From the NCBI GenBank assembly GCA_002292345.1, contig DBBT01000037.1, forward strand, positions 3,138 through 33,835: DNA of 30,698 nucleotides, read 5' to 3'. The notes beneath the pieces are model-generated. The model was not told where the DNA came from. It made no database searches and saw nothing but the letters and a program-made list of their open reading frames with translations. This DNA is from Opitutia bacterium UBA977. Lineage in GTDB: Bacteria > Verrucomicrobiota > Verrucomicrobiia > Opitutales > Coraliomargaritaceae. Each line of letters begins with the position of its first letter. Position 1 is the first letter of the stretch. Position numbers and translations under genes: made by a program. This document shows, piece after piece, positions 7,455 through 17,405 of this stretch.

Positions 7455-10232
7455 CTACCGACTCAAGATGCCGGTAGGCGGCGCAAACTTGGTCAAGTTG
7501 ATACCTACGACTGCAGCTTTGTATTCATCGAGGTTAGGAGTTCTACCAAGAATCGCAGAAAGAACGACCACCGGCGTCGAAGCAAGTAAGGACTCGCCTT
7601 TCTTACGATCGGAATCTTCCACCACCCTTCCCTGAAAAAGGCGTGTCGAGGTTGCCATCACAGTATCACCCTTTGCGGCTTTTTCTTGGTTACCCATACA
7701 TAGGTTACACCCAGGACGCTCAAGATACATCATGTTTTCGTATTCAGTGCGTGCCGCGCCTTTCGGAGCATCATCGTCGAATTCGAAACCAGAATATTTC
7801 TGCAACATCTCCCAATCACCTTCGGCCTTGAGTTCATCAATAATATTATAGGTCGGTGCGGCCACTACCAGCGGAGCTTGAAACTTCACTTCACCTTGTT
7901 GTGCTTCTAGATTTTTAAGCATCTGCGAAACGATCTTCAGGTCGCCCTTGTGCACCATACAGGACCCGACAAAACCAAGATCTACTAACTTCTCACCCTT
8001 ATAGTAAGAGAGTTCACGAATTGCATCGTGCGTATAGCGCTTGGATACGTCATCGTTATTCACATCCGGATCCGCAATCATTGGCTCAACAATGACATCT
8101 AGGTCGACGACGAACTCCGCAGAATACTTGGCATTTGCATCCGGCATCAGCGCTGGTTTCTCGCCTGAACGAATTTCTGCAATGCGCTTATCCGCGGTAT
8201 TGACCAAGCCCTGCAGCACCTGCCCAGCGTTATCCATACCCTTCTGGATCATGATCTGAATGCGGCCCTTCGCAATCTCCAGTGATTCAATCAGCGTCTC
8301 ATCTTGAGAAATACAAATCGAGGCTTTCGCCTTCATTTCCGCGGTCCAGTCCGTGAAGGTGAACGCTTGGTCTGAAGGTAGAGTGCCCAGGTGGACTTCA
8401 ATCACGCGACCTTGGAATACATTGTCGCCAAATTTCTTGAGCATTTGAGTCTGCGTTGCATGCACCACGTCGCGAAAATCCATATGGTCCTTTAAATCGC
8501 CCTTGAAAGTGACTTTGACCGATTCAGGAATTGGCATCGTTGCTTCACCCGTCGCAAGCGCCAGCGCGACCGTGCCAGAGTCCGCGCCGAAAGCCACGCC
8601 TTTGGACATACGGGTATGTGAGTCGCCACCAATAATGACCGCCCATTCATCCACAGCCAGGTCATTCAAAACCTTATGGATCACGTCCGTCATGGGGTGA
8701 TAGACACCCTTCGGGTCACGCGCGGTGATGAGCCCGAACTTATGCATGAATTGCATGAGGCGAGGAATGTTCTCCTGTGCTCTCTTATCCCAGACGGAGG
8801 CGGTGTGGCAGCCGGATTGGTACGCGCCATCCACCGTCGGGGAGATCACGGTTGCGGCCATCGCCTCTAATTCCTGAGCAGTCATCAGCCCGGTAGTGTC
8901 CTGCGATCCGACAATGTTGGCGCGGACTCGAACATCAGACCCAGCGTGTAAAACCGCTCCTGCGGTCACGCCAACGGCGTTTTGATTGAAGATTTTCTCT
9001 ACCGCGGTGAGCCCTTGCCCTGCATGCGAAATCTCCTTGGAAGGCGCAAAGACCGGCGTTAAATCGACGCCAAGCGCTTGTGCAGCGAAGCTCTGCAGCT
9101 TTTTGCCAAACACAATGGCATAGGAGCCACGCGCCTTGATGAATTCGACCTTTTGCGGCGTTAAGGCCGATGAAATGTCCACCAACTCCTGGTCGCCGTT
9201 GTACAATTTTTTCGTCTTGGTGTTAATCGTTAGCACCGTGCCGGTCGCAACTGAGTACACCTGCTCAAGCACAGGATCGCCACTCTCGTTCAAGATGGGG
9301 CGACCGTCCGCATCTATCTGCTTGACCCAATTCTTGAGGTCGATGCCGATGCCGCCCGTCACACTGACAGTCGTCAAAAAGATTGGCGAGATGCCATTAG
9401 TCCCTGCAATAATCGGAGCAAGGTTGACGAATGGCACGTAGGGACTGGCTGGCTTACCAGTCCAAAGAGCTACATTATTGACCCCTGACATGCGAGAAGA
9501 GCCCACCCCCATCGTGCCCTTTTCGGCGATTAACATCACACTTTTGCCGGGATGCGCCTGCTGCAGTTCTTGGATTTCCGCTTGTGCCGTCTCAGAAATC
9601 ATGCACTTCCCATGCAGTTCTCGGTCGGCACGGGAGTGTGCTTGATTGCCGGGAGACAGTAAATCCGTCGAGATATCGCCCTCTCCTGCGATATATGTCA
9701 CCACCTCAATCTCTTCGGCGACCTCTGGAAGTTTGGTAAAGAACTCGGCCTTGGCATAGCTCTCCAGAATATCTGTTGCGATTGCATGCCCGCCCTTGTA
9801 AGCGGCCTCGAGGCGATCCGTATCTGCTTCGTAGAGGAACACTTGAGTCTTAAGAACCTCTGCGGCAGCGCTCGCGATCGCGGCATCCTCACCCAAAGCT
9901 AAATCAAGCAGCACCTCAACCGAGGGGCCGCCTTTCATGTGAGATAATAACTCAAAGGCAAACGTAGGTGTGATTTCCTCGACGACCGACTGACCAATAA
10001 TGATCTCCTTCAGAAATGCCGCCTTGACACCCGCAGCACTCGTGGTGCCTGGCAAAGTATTGTAAATAAAGAAGTTAAGCGAGTCCTTGCGATGCTCGCT
10101 AGCCGAATCCTTTATTTGCTCAATTATTTGAGCGAGCAATACTTCAGAGTCGATTGGTAGGGGGTGTAAGCCCTGACCTTTTCGTTCGTCGATCTCTTTT
10201 AAATAGTCAATATATGTGTCCATAGATACCAT
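7455..10232 (-). CDS. acnB: Bifunctional aconitate hydratase B (2-methylisocitrate dehydratase)
   Basis: TCA-cycle enzyme interconverting citrate and isocitrate; AcnB enzymes also dehydrate 2-methylisocitrate. The 925-residue chain has the AcnB order: N-terminal HEAT-like domain (about 1-155), the swivel-like domain, then the catalytic core. The three [4Fe-4S] cysteines are visible: one in VGSCMVHKGD (about 758) and a pair in GCNLCMGNQ (about 842 and 845). GGDSHTRMSKGVAFGADSG is also diagnostic. E. coli AcnB is 865 residues; the extra length is spread through the protein. Two starts compete: the ATG at 10232 or a second ATG three codons later (10223), which fits the E. coli N-terminus better. 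A consensus-like promoter lies about 100 bases upstream. Confidence 0.96.
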   Translation of the reverse strand: MVSMDTYIDYLKEIDERKGQGLHPLPIDSEVLLAQIIEQIKDSASEHRKDSLNFFIYNTLPGTTSAAGVKAAFLKEIIIGQSVVEEITPTFAFELLSHMKGGPSVEVLLDLALGEDAAIASAAAEVLKTQVFLYEADTDRLEAAYKGGHAIATDILESYAKAEFFTKLPEVAEEIEVVTYIAGEGDISTDLLSPGNQAHSRADRELHGKCMISETAQAEIQELQQAHPGKSVMLIAEKGTMGVGSSRMSGVNNVALWTGKPASPYVPFVNLAPIIAGTNGISPIFLTTVSVTGGIGIDLKNWVKQIDADGRPILNESGDPVLEQVYSVATGTVLTINTKTKKLYNGDQELVDISSALTPQKVEFIKARGSYAIVFGKKLQSFAAQALGVDLTPVFAPSKEISHAGQGLTAVEKIFNQNAVGVTAGAVLHAGSDVRVRANIVGSQDTTGLMTAQELEAMAATVISPTVDGAYQSGCHTASVWDKRAQENIPRLMQFMHKFGLITARDPKGVYHPMTDVIHKVLNDLAVDEWAVIIGGDSHTRMSKGVAFGADSGTVALALATGEATMPIPESVKVTFKGDLKDHMDFRDVVHATQTQMLKKFGDNVFQGRVIEVHLGTLPSDQAFTFTDWTAEMKAKASICISQDETLIESLEIAKGRIQIMIQKGMDNAGQVLQGLVNTADKRIAEIRSGEKPALMPDANAKYSAEFVVDLDVIVEPMIADPDVNNDDVSKRYTHDAIRELSYYKGEKLVDLGFVGSCMVHKGDLKIVSQMLKNLEAQQGEVKFQAPLVVAAPTYNIIDELKAEGDWEMLQKYSGFEFDDDAPKGAARTEYENMMYLERPGCNLCMGNQEKAAKGDTVMATSTRLFQGRVVEDSDRKKGESLLASTPVVVLSAILGRTPNLDEYKAAVVGINLTKFAPPTGILSR

Positions 10233-10572
10233 GAAATATGCCTGCCGAAGCTTAACGATCGCAAGAAGATTCTGGGTTCTTCACGGATTTCGTTTTTTAT
10301 TTTAGGCGTCACTCGCACCAGCCAGAGCCTATATTTATAATACCCACTTAAGTTCATGCCAACAGGGGCAGCGCTGCTCAGGTGGCGCAATTCGACCCAG
10401 TGGGCTCACCCTGATTATGCTCAAACACCGCCACGGGCTTGGGCTTTCTGCAACAAAACCCCAAGCCTGCAGCTTTATAAGGTGGTAATTATTTGACATT
10501 CAGAACCTTCCGCGTGAAAAACTTCACAGACTTCTGCACTCAGAGGTCATTGCACTCAAAAATCTTAAACAC
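10233..10572. other. 340-bp divergent control region between acnB and mreB
   Basis: Holds the acnB promoter, a perfect 10-bp palindrome GCAGCGCTGC (10368-10377), a 6-bp stem GTGGCG/CGCCAC closing 10382-10434 with a small inner hairpin (GGG-CTCA-CCC, 10402-10411), and a second stem GGCTTGGG/CCCAAGCC closing 10436-10467. A TTGACA at 10493-10498 could be a -35 for mreB, but no good -10 stands 16-18 bases later. No open frame of note lies here. The stacked hairpins may mark a structured leader for mreB or a terminator-like element. Confidence 0.5.
10334..10362 (-). promoter_or_regulatory. Sigma-70-like promoter for acnB
   Basis: On the minus strand TTGGCA (10357-10362) is followed after exactly 17 bases by TATAAA (10334-10339). 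This is a near-consensus housekeeping promoter, about 100 bases before the acnB start, leaving a leader of roughly 95 nt. Confidence 0.55.
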
Positions 10573-11592
10573 GTGTTCGGCTTTCTCTCAAACGACATCG
10601 GAATCGATCTTGGCACTGCAAACACGCTCGTGTTCGCAAAAGACAAGGGCATCGTCCTGCGCGAGCCCAGTGTTGTCGCGATCTACACGTCGACCAAAAA
10701 AGTCTGTGCGGTCGGCTCGGACGCGAAAAAAATGCTTGGACGTACGCCTGGCAACATCACCGCCATCCGCCCAATGAAGGACGGCGTGATCGCCGATTTC
10801 GAAATCACCGAAGCCATGCTCCGGTATTTCATCAAGAAAGTAAACCGAACTAGAACTTTTGTCGCACCGCGCATCGTCGTCGCCGTTCCATCCGGAATCA
10901 CCGAAGTAGAGCGCCGCGCCGTCAAAGACTCCGCGATTCGCGCTGGCGCGCGCGACGTCGTCCTACTCGCCGAGCCAATGGCCGCTGCTATTGGTGTGGG
11001 TCTACCGATTGACGAACCAGCGGCGAACATGATTGTCGACATCGGCGGTGGCACCACCGAAGTGGCTATTATCTCCCTCGCAGGTGTGGTCTATACCAAA
11101 AGTATTCGCGTCGGTGGCGATGAGATCGATAACGCGATCGTCAACTATATGAAGCGCGCCTACAATTTGATGATTGGCGAGCGCACTGCCGAAGAGATTA
11201 AGATCCGTGTCGGTTCAGCCTTCCCGCTCGAAGAAGAAGTTTCCATGGAAGTGCGCGGTCGCGATTCAGTCGCCGGCCTGCCCAAAACGATCTCCATTTC
11301 ATCCACCGAAATCCGAGACGCGCTCGCTGATACCATGACATCGATTGTCGAGATGGTTCGCAACGCGCTGGAGCGCTGCCCCCCGGAACTGTCTGCAGAC
11401 CTCATCGATCGTGGATTCGTCCTCGCTGGTGGCGGTGCGATGATTCGTGGCCTCGACCAGTTGCTAAGCGATGCCACTGGCCTGCCGGTGATCATTGCAG
11501 ATGACCCACTTAGTGCGGTCGCAAACGGCACTGGGTTGGTGCTAGAGGAATTGGCCTTTCTGTTGAAAGACCTCACTGGGAACCCTAAATAA
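10573..11592 (+). CDS. mreB: Rod shape-determining actin homologue MreB
   Basis: ATP-dependent filament on the inner face of the membrane that directs lateral wall synthesis. The 339-residue chain has the actin-fold motifs: phosphate-1 DIGIDLGTANTLVF near 8-21, connect-1 and phosphate-2 VDIGGGTTEVAI near 156-167, and the adenosine motif LAGGGAMIRGL near 287-297. MFGFLS forms the usual short amphipathic N-terminus. The start is GTG, and no Shine-Dalgarno precedes it. It heads a tight operon with mreC 9 bases later. Identification is secure. Confidence 0.96.
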   Translation: MFGFLSNDIGIDLGTANTLVFAKDKGIVLREPSVVAIYTSTKKVCAVGSDAKKMLGRTPGNITAIRPMKDGVIADFEITEAMLRYFIKKVNRTRTFVAPRIVVAVPSGITEVERRAVKDSAIRAGARDVVLLAEPMAAAIGVGLPIDEPAANMIVDIGGGTTEVAIISLAGVVYTKSIRVGGDEIDNAIVNYMKRAYNLMIGERTAEEIKIRVGSAFPLEEEVSMEVRGRDSVAGLPKTISISSTEIRDALADTMTSIVEMVRNALERCPPELSADLIDRGFVLAGGGAMIRGLDQLLSDATGLPVIIADDPLSAVANGTGLVLEELAFLLKDLTGNPK

Positions 11593-11601
11593 GCGCTGCA
11601 C

Positions 11602-12462
11602 GTGGCGAAATTCCGCCTCGATAAGTTCAAGCCGATAGTCGCCTTAGGCGTCTTTCTCGTTGCGTGGTGGATCGTGCCGACCTTGTCCAAGTCCTTCCTG
11701 CCATTTGTTCGCGTCAGTTTTACTGAGTTCCAAGCGCCTGCGTGGATCGTATCCTCCTATCTGGATAACCTCGAAAACTTCTGGGCGCGACGCAGCCATT
11801 CAAAAATCGAGCTGATCGAAGCAGGCCAAGAGCTTGCGCGGCAAAAAGCTTTTTATCAACTTCTAGACCAGCGCAACAAGATCCTTGAAACCGAAGTCAT
11901 GCGCCTCGAGTCAATCCTCGACATGCCGAGCCGGCGCGAATTTCGCTATGAAGTCGCACGCGTAGTTCGCCGAGACCTCAGCGCATGGTGGCAACAGCTC
12001 GTCATCCGCAAGGGCGAGGACTATGGTATAACCGCAGGAGCGGCGGTGATTTTTGCTGGTGGCGTCGTCGGCCGTGTGGTCGAAGTCAACGCCTTCACTA
12101 GCCGCGTCGAGCTCATCAGCAGCCCAAACTTTCGCATGGCCGCCAGCTTTGAAGGTGACATTCGACCCGTCGTCTACCAAGGCGTGCCGCAAAGCGGCTT
12201 CGGCAGACCCACGGGTGAAGTGCGCGATGCACCACAAGATCTAGTCGCCAACACACAAGATCCGCTCCGACTCGTCTCCACACGCTTGGGTGGTACCTTT
12301 CCACCAGGACTCATGATCGGCAGCGTCAGTTGGCTCGAACCAGGCAGCACTGGCATCTTCCAAGCCGGCACCGTGCAATTAGATAAGCGCTTACTAAGCC
12401 TACAAGAAGTCTCGGTGCTCATCCCCTTGAACCCTCTCAATTACGACCGCGATGTTCCTTGA
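11602..12462 (+). CDS. mreC: Rod shape-determining protein MreC
   Basis: Bitopic inner-membrane protein that forms periplasmic filaments and activates PBP2. An N-terminal membrane segment (about 10-30, ALGVFLVAWWIVPTL) is followed by a coiled coil (about 55-100, EAGQELARQKAFYQLL...) and the beta-rich MreC domain (RVVRRDLSAWWQQLVIRKGEDYGI, GGVVGRVVEVNAFTSRV, split here from one stretch). The 286-residue length is normal. The GTG start lies 9 bases after mreB, and the end overlaps mreD by 11 bases, suggesting translational coupling. The C-terminal region after about 190 is less conserved than the core. Confidence 0.9.
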   Translation: MAKFRLDKFKPIVALGVFLVAWWIVPTLSKSFLPFVRVSFTEFQAPAWIVSSYLDNLENFWARRSHSKIELIEAGQELARQKAFYQLLDQRNKILETEVMRLESILDMPSRREFRYEVARVVRRDLSAWWQQLVIRKGEDYGITAGAAVIFAGGVVGRVVEVNAFTSRVELISSPNFRMAASFEGDIRPVVYQGVPQSGFGRPTGEVRDAPQDLVANTQDPLRLVSTRLGGTFPPGLMIGSVSWLEPGSTGIFQAGTVQLDKRLLSLQEVSVLIPLNPLNYDRDVP

Positions 12463-12982
12463 TCCACGCGTCATCATCTTGTTTGCGGCGAATGCGCTCC
12501 TGCTCTTTCTCTGCCTGTTGGTAAACTCCAGTTTGGCTCCACTATCACTGTATTTATTGCTGCTGGGGCCGATGCTAGTGCTGCCCGCACTGTACCTCAA
12601 TCACCGCTCTTTCTTTCTCTGCACTTTGCTCACTGGACTCTGGGTCGATGCCGCCCTGCCAGCAACTTTCGGCCTTTTCACTTGTGGGTTTCTGGTTGTG
12701 GGCACGCTCATCGCAATGGCACGCATACGCTTCCGCGCAGAGCACAATTACCACCCGATCTTGCTCGCGCACATCGCAAACTTTGCCTGCCTCGTGCTGC
12801 TCACAGTCAGTCAAGGACTTCACACTCTCAGCTCGCCCGCCTTCTGGCTGCAGCTAATGACCACGGCACTGCTCTCCCACGCAGCCCTACTCATCGTCGC
12901 TCCCTGGTTTTTTAATCTACAGCGACTACTGTTCGAACTCTGCCATGTCGACACTGAGCCGGACGAATTCCCGATGCTATGA
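12452..12982 (+). CDS. mreD: Rod shape-determining membrane protein MreD
   Basis: Small integral membrane protein of the elongasome. The 176 residues contain about five hydrophobic segments, beginning [20 protein letters not shown] and [19 protein letters not shown], in keeping with the family. Sequence similarity in MreD is always low, so the call rests on length, membrane pattern and its place between mreC (11-base overlap) and mrdA (ATGA, 4-base overlap). I am fairly sure from context. Confidence 0.85.
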   Translation: MFLDPRVIILFAANALLLFLCLLVNSSLAPLSLYLLLLGPMLVLPALYLNHRSFFLCTLLTGLWVDAALPATFGLFTCGFLVVGTLIAMARIRFRAEHNYHPILLAHIANFACLVLLTVSQGLHTLSSPAFWLQLMTTALLSHAALLIVAPWFFNLQRLLFELCHVDTEPDEFPML

Positions 12983-14931
12983 GTCAATACGAGGTGCATA
13001 GAGGAGATAATCCGCGCATCCTGTTTTTTCTATGGATCGTCCTAGCAGCCAGTGTCGTATTAATCGGCGGGCTTGGCTCGAGCCAGTTGATCGACATTCG
13101 TAAATACCAAGAAATCGAAAAACGCCAAACTGAGCGGCGCGTTTTTACCCCCGGCCCTCGCGGCGATATTTATGATCGCAACGCCAACCTACTGGTCGGC
13201 AACCGCCCGCACTACTCAGCAGTCGCCTACCTAGATGACCTGCGCCTCGATTTTCGCCAAGAATACTCGAAGATCATCCGCGCCGAACGTGTGCGGATCA
13301 AAGACACATACGAAAATACGCCCGAAGACGAGCGTCCTCACGATCCGCCCACGCCGAATTACAACGATTGCGCGTGGACCGCGCGCCTCAACGTCGTCAA
13401 CCACTACGTCGCCAAGATCAACGCCATCTCGGGCAGGGGTGATTCCATCTCCAAAAGTACGCTGATCCGTCACTTTAACGAGCAACTGCTACTGCCACTG
13501 CCGCTGGTCGAAGATCTCACTCCCGACCAATACGCCCGACTCGTTGAACAACTTCCGGTCAACTCGCCGATTCAAATTCACACCGGCACCGCTCGCTACT
13601 ACCCCTACGGTAGCGCCGCGGCTCATTTACTTGGTTACGTGCAAAACGCCCTGCCTGACTCGAGTGAGTTCCCCGATGATGGTATCAAGAACTTCACTTT
13701 TAAAACGAAACTCGGCAAAACTGGCCTTGAACGTTCCTTCAATCAGTTGCTTTCCGGCAGCACTGGGATGGAGCTGTGGCGCGTCGATCCACTCGGCTTT
13801 CAAGATACACGGCTCGATATGATCGCGCCTAAACAAGGCAATAATCTCATCACCAGCATCGACATCGACCTACAGTTGGCCGCCGAAACTGCACTCGGCG
13901 AACGTACCGGTGCGGCCATCGCACTCGACATCCAAAGCGGCGAAGTACTCGCCCTCGTCAGCCATCCGAGCTACGACCTCAACCAGCTAAGTCCCTTCAT
14001 TCCCCGCAAGACCTTCGAAGCCATCAACCAACGAGGCGCATGGCTCAACCGCGCGCTGCAGCTCTCCTACCCACCTGGCTCCACCTTTAAGCTCATCACT
14101 TCCATCGCCGGCATGCGCAACGGTATCATCGACACCGCCACCTCGCACGATTGCCAAGGGATGCACCGAGTCGGCAATCGGGTGTTCCGCTGCCACTCTC
14201 GCTACGGTCACGGCGAAACGGAAATCGCCGGCGCAATCGAAGGCAGCTGCAACGTATTTTACTACACCACAGGCTTAAACATTGGCATCGATCTGCTCAG
14301 CGCTGAAGCCAAGCGCTTCGGGCTTGATCAAAAAACTGGTATCGAAGTGCCGTTTGAGACTAGCCGCCTGGTCGTCCCTTCCAGAGCCTGGAAAAAGAAA
14401 AAAGGCCTCGGCGGTTGGGGGCCAGGCGACACCGCCAACACCGCGATCGGCCAAGGCTTTCTCCTGCAGACCCCATTGCAAATGGCCACCGCCATCGCTT
14501 CGATTGCACGCGGCGAGACACGCACTAAGCCGACACTCAAAGCCCTCTCGCGCGTAGACGCCATGCAGGTCAAGCATGGTGGCGAATCAATCGGCCTGAC
14601 GGGCGAACAAACGCGCCTACTCTGGGAAGGGATGGAGCAAGTCGTCGGCCCCGACGGAACTGGCCGCTTGGTACAAATTGACGACTTCCGCATTGCCGGC
14701 AAAACTGGCACCGCCGACTTTCGCGCTCACGGTAAAGAAGTGAACCTTGCCTGGTTCATCGGCTTCGCTCCAGTGGAGAATCCACAAATCGCGGTCGCCG
14801 TCATGGTCGAAGGCACCCGCGAAAGCCACACCTACCACGGCGGCTCCACTGCAGGTCCAGTGGCCAAAGACATGTTCCTCCAGTTCATTGAGAACTATCC
14901 CGAACGCGCGGGGTTCCCGACTGCGCAGTGA
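12979..14931 (+). CDS. mrdA: Penicillin-binding protein 2 (elongasome DD-transpeptidase)
   Basis: Class B PBP that cross-links peptidoglycan during elongation. One membrane anchor (about 13-33, [20 protein letters not shown]), then the dimerisation/pedestal domain and the C-terminal transpeptidase. Active-site motifs: nucleophile S368 in PGSTFKLI (SxxK, K371), SCN (423-425) and KTGTAD (K575). The N-terminal motif [16 protein letters not shown] is typical of PBP2. At 650 residues the length is normal. It overlaps mreD by four bases and is the last gene of the operon: rodA, which often follows, is absent, and an SDR gene faces it 28 bases later. Confidence 0.95.
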   Translation: MSQYEVHRGDNPRILFFLWIVLAASVVLIGGLGSSQLIDIRKYQEIEKRQTERRVFTPGPRGDIYDRNANLLVGNRPHYSAVAYLDDLRLDFRQEYSKIIRAERVRIKDTYENTPEDERPHDPPTPNYNDCAWTARLNVVNHYVAKINAISGRGDSISKSTLIRHFNEQLLLPLPLVEDLTPDQYARLVEQLPVNSPIQIHTGTARYYPYGSAAAHLLGYVQNALPDSSEFPDDGIKNFTFKTKLGKTGLERSFNQLLSGSTGMELWRVDPLGFQDTRLDMIAPKQGNNLITSIDIDLQLAAETALGERTGAAIALDIQSGEVLALVSHPSYDLNQLSPFIPRKTFEAINQRGAWLNRALQLSYPPGSTFKLITSIAGMRNGIIDTATSHDCQGMHRVGNRVFRCHSRYGHGETEIAGAIEGSCNVFYYTTGLNIGIDLLSAEAKRFGLDQKTGIEVPFETSRLVVPSRAWKKKKGLGGWGPGDTANTAIGQGFLLQTPLQMATAIASIARGETRTKPTLKALSRVDAMQVKHGGESIGLTGEQTRLLWEGMEQVVGPDGTGRLVQIDDFRIAGKTGTADFRAHGKEVNLAWFIGFAPVENPQIAVAVMVEGTRESHTYHGGSTAGPVAKDMFLQFIENYPERAGFPTAQ

Positions 14932-14959
14932 AGCTCGAGGGCGACCCGCCGACACTACT

Positions 14960-15676
14960 TCACCGATTTAACTTTCGAATATCCGCGTAGCTCCCACTCG
15001 CGTGCTGCCGCAATTCTGGAAAGACCTCGATCAATCGGCGCGCACAAGTTTCGCTGTCAGGCATCTGCTCAGTGCCTTTCGCGGCTTTCAAGATGGCCAA
15101 CGGTTTGAAGCGCTCATCCGCGGGCAGATTAGTTAAATAATCTTGCATCGCGGTATCGACCAGCCCTGGTGCCAACGAGGTGAAATGTGTCCGCGGTTGC
15201 TCGCCTGCGTAGAGTTGGATCAGCATATTCAGCGCCGCCTTGGACAGGCTATAGCCATTCCAGCCGCGGCTGCCAGACAGTGAGGCACCGGATGAGATTG
15301 CCACCACTTGCTGCACCGACCGCCCCTCAGTAAACAGCGTATCGAGCAGCCATTTATTTGCCCAGACGTTGATCTCCATCGTTTCGCGCAGATCGCTCAA
15401 TGGAGTCGCCTCCATGTCGCGAATTTCTCCAAGCTTAGCGGCATTGAGGATGACCGTATCGAATTGCGCCACGCCGCTGAGCCACTCAGTCAGTGTCGAC
15501 TGCCCTCGCTCGGCATCTGCCAAATCAATCGCTTGGAAAATGAGCCCTTGTGCAATCAGCTCTTCGGGCGCATTTCGGCTGCAGCCATACACCGTAGCGC
15601 CTTGCTCGAGATACACCTTTGCGAGGCCGTGCCCCAATCCAAAACTCACACCTGTAATTAAAATAGTCTCTGCCAT
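14960..15676 (-). CDS. Short-chain dehydrogenase/reductase (SDR) family oxidoreductase
   Basis: NAD(P)-dependent oxidoreductase of unknown substrate. The 238-residue chain has the classical SDR layout: cofactor motif [13 protein letters not shown] (TGxxxGxG, near 6-18), the NAA motif as LNAAKLG (near 77-83), the catalytic Ser in [10 protein letters not shown] and Tyr/Lys in YSLSK (near 163-167). [10 protein letters not shown] near 189-198 follows the active site as expected. YGCSRN after the second strand hints at NADP(H) use. It is convergent with mrdA (28-base gap) and transcribed in the same direction as ruvC, 140 bases away. No neighbour suggests a pathway. Confidence 0.85.
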   Translation of the reverse strand: MAETILITGVSFGLGHGLAKVYLEQGATVYGCSRNAPEELIAQGLIFQAIDLADAERGQSTLTEWLSGVAQFDTVILNAAKLGEIRDMEATPLSDLRETMEINVWANKWLLDTLFTEGRSVQQVVAISSGASLSGSRGWNGYSLSKAALNMLIQLYAGEQPRTHFTSLAPGLVDTAMQDYLTNLPADERFKPLAILKAAKGTEQMPDSETCARRLIEVFPELRQHASGSYADIRKLNR

Positions 15677-15816
15677 ACAGCTACGCTAGTTATTTAACGT
15701 CGGGTATAAACAGTAAAGCACTCTTAAACTAAAATCAATGACGCCACCGTTGCCAAATCGCGGCAATCGCCGGAACCCAGCCATCTATAAATTCAAATTA
15801 TGACGACCAAAAAACA

Positions 15817-16401
15817 TCACTGCCCGCGCCATGTATACGCATGACACAACGCGACAGCCGCGGCGTCGGATTCATCCAGACGATCCGTCAAGTCTACACC
15901 AGTGATGCTCTGAATCGTGCGCGCCACTTGCTCTTTGCTCGCCCGCCCCGCACCCGTAACCGCTTGCTTGATGCGCAGCGGCGCATATTCGAATACTGCC
16001 ACCCCACGCATCGAAGCCACCGCGATCGCCGCGCCACGCGCAGCGCCTAGAATCTGCGCAGTCTGAAAATTCTGTACATAAATCGTCTGCTCGATCGCAA
16101 CGTGCTGAAGTTCATGTTTATCAATGAAATCTTCCACTTGGTTGCCGATCGCGCCCAGGCATTCGATCTGCGAGATCGCGGGTTTCAACCTGAGCGTCGC
16201 AGTTTCCACCACCCGCACCTTACCGTTCGGGGTGTAGTCTAATACCGCAAAACCACTGCCGCGCAGGCTGGGGTCGATCCCAAGCACAATCCCCTGAAAC
16301 TGAACCGTGCCCATTGGCGCAGCATTCTTAGCGCTAGCAGATTGCCCACCGCCACGAGCAACATGTTCGGCCCAAAGTTTGCGTGTCGATTTACGTGCCA
16401 T
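15817..16401 (-). CDS. ruvC: Crossover junction endodeoxyribonuclease RuvC
   Basis: Resolves Holliday junctions with RuvAB. The acidic catalytic residues are visible in LGIDPSLRG (first Asp), AIEQTIYV (Glu) and [14 protein letters not shown] (last Asp pair); [10 protein letters not shown] is also characteristic. The frame is open from 16452 but I choose the ATG at 16401, because the extra 17 residues would be encoded by a low-complexity CTCC-rich stretch and would overlap the TauE gene. From that ATG the protein has a basic 36-residue extension ahead of the usual N-terminus; a later ATG at 16314 would give a more ordinary length. No ruvA or ruvB is adjacent. Confidence 0.88.
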   Translation of the reverse strand: MARKSTRKLWAEHVARGGGQSASAKNAAPMGTVQFQGIVLGIDPSLRGSGFAVLDYTPNGKVRVVETATLRLKPAISQIECLGAIGNQVEDFIDKHELQHVAIEQTIYVQNFQTAQILGAARGAAIAVASMRGVAVFEYAPLRIKQAVTGAGRASKEQVARTIQSITGVDLTDRLDESDAAAVALCHAYTWRGQ

Positions 16402-16445
16402 TGATGTATGGAGACTTGAGGGAGGAGGGAGGAGACCTGAGGTCT
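16402..16445 (-). repeat. Pyrimidine-rich CTCC-repeat leader of ruvC
   Basis: Read on the minus strand, the bases before the ruvC ATG are about 70% pyrimidine and include the simple repeat CTCCTCCCTCCTCCCTC. A short palindrome, AGACCTCAGGTCT, lies at its far end (16433-16445), next to the TauE stop. It takes the place of a ribosome binding site. Confidence 0.5.
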
Positions 16446-17194
16446 TAGGCAATCAGCTTTAAGCCACCGATAATAACAAAGGCCCAGATCAAAACTTCAA
16501 ACACCTTTTGATTGATACGTTTCACGATCAGCGGAGCAATCAGCGCCGCGCCAACCGCATATGGTATAAAACCAACACTAAAACTAAGCGAGTCGAAATT
16601 GATAATACCTAAGTTCATCATCAGCGGTACCTTGATGCAATTTACCAGTAGAAACAGCCAAGCCGAGGTGCCAATGTAAGTATATTTCGGTAGGCCTGAA
16701 GCAATGAAGTACAAGGCCGCGACTGGCCCTGCCGCATTCGCCACCATCGTCGCAAAGCCACCTATAATGCCCGTTGTCGCAATAAACACCGGATGATGTG
16801 GCAACTGATCCGCTCCGCCGTGATTGCGGCGACTCCACTTGCGAAAGAAATGCACCGCGGTCATCGACAGTAGAATCACACCGATCAGCACCCGCACATG
16901 CGCATCATTAACGTGACTAAAAATAAAATAACCGATCAGAATCCCGACCAGCATCCACGGCAACAGGCGGAAGATGTATGCCCACTGCGCATGTCGCCGA
17001 TAAATCACGACCGCCATAATGTCGGCGGAAATCAAAATCGGCAGCAACACCCCAACCGACATCTTTGCAGGAAGTGCCAGCGCCAAAAGCACTACCGTCA
17101 AATTACCCACGCCTGGCAACCCACCCTTGCCGAAGCCAACAAAAGTCGCACCGAGAGCGATTAAGCCGTATTGCCAAAGTTCCAGAGCCTGCAT
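16445..17194 (-). CDS. TauE/SafE (TSUP) family membrane permease
   Basis: Integral membrane transporter; the family exports or takes up sulfite, sulfoacetate and related organic anions, but the substrate cannot be told here. About eight hydrophobic segments are visible, with the family hallmark GFGKGGLPG near residues 16-24 and a second half-repeat around [21 protein letters not shown] choose the ATG at 17194 (249 residues) over a TTG at 17230: it places the first helix normally, and an AAGG lies about 10 bases upstream. It precedes ruvC on the same strand. Confidence 0.85.
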   Translation of the reverse strand: MQALELWQYGLIALGATFVGFGKGGLPGVGNLTVVLLALALPAKMSVGVLLPILISADIMAVVIYRRHAQWAYIFRLLPWMLVGILIGYFIFSHVNDAHVRVLIGVILLSMTAVHFFRKWSRRNHGGADQLPHHPVFIATTGIIGGFATMVANAAGPVAALYFIASGLPKYTYIGTSAWLFLLVNCIKVPLMMNLGIINFDSLSFSVGFIPYAVGAALIAPLIVKRINQKVFEVLIWAFVIIGGLKLIA

Positions 17195-17405
17195 GACAAC
17201 GCAGCCTTGCAGCCGATCACGAGATTCCAAGCTCTAAGCTGCAAACTCGTGGTGGCTGCGCTGGCGCAGGCCAATCTCAAACAGCGCCGACGCCTTTTTA
17301 ACTATCTTTCACACTAGAAAACTCGCTCTCCCAGTGTCCTACAAAAGAATTCTCCACCCAAACTTCATTCTTCACAACTTAGCTAAAGCCGACACTGTGC
17401 TTACC

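Noticed and set aside
7342..7635. Plus-strand frame of 97 codons between the PP2C phosphatase gene and acnB
   Set aside because: More than half lies antisense to the conserved C-terminus of acnB, and the rest has no recognisable feature.
10381..10434. tRNA-like look of the segment upstream of mreB (T-loop-like word and closing stem)
   Set aside because: Too short for a tRNA, no anticodon arm or matching D-arm; kept only as a hairpin.
11160..11690. Minus-strand frame of 176 codons across the mreB-mreC junction
   Set aside because: Antisense to mreB and mreC; low-complexity Ser/Arg/Thr-rich translation.
15750..15766. Hairpin TTGCC/GGCAA after ruvC as a terminator
   Set aside because: Only five base pairs and no T-run on the ruvC strand.
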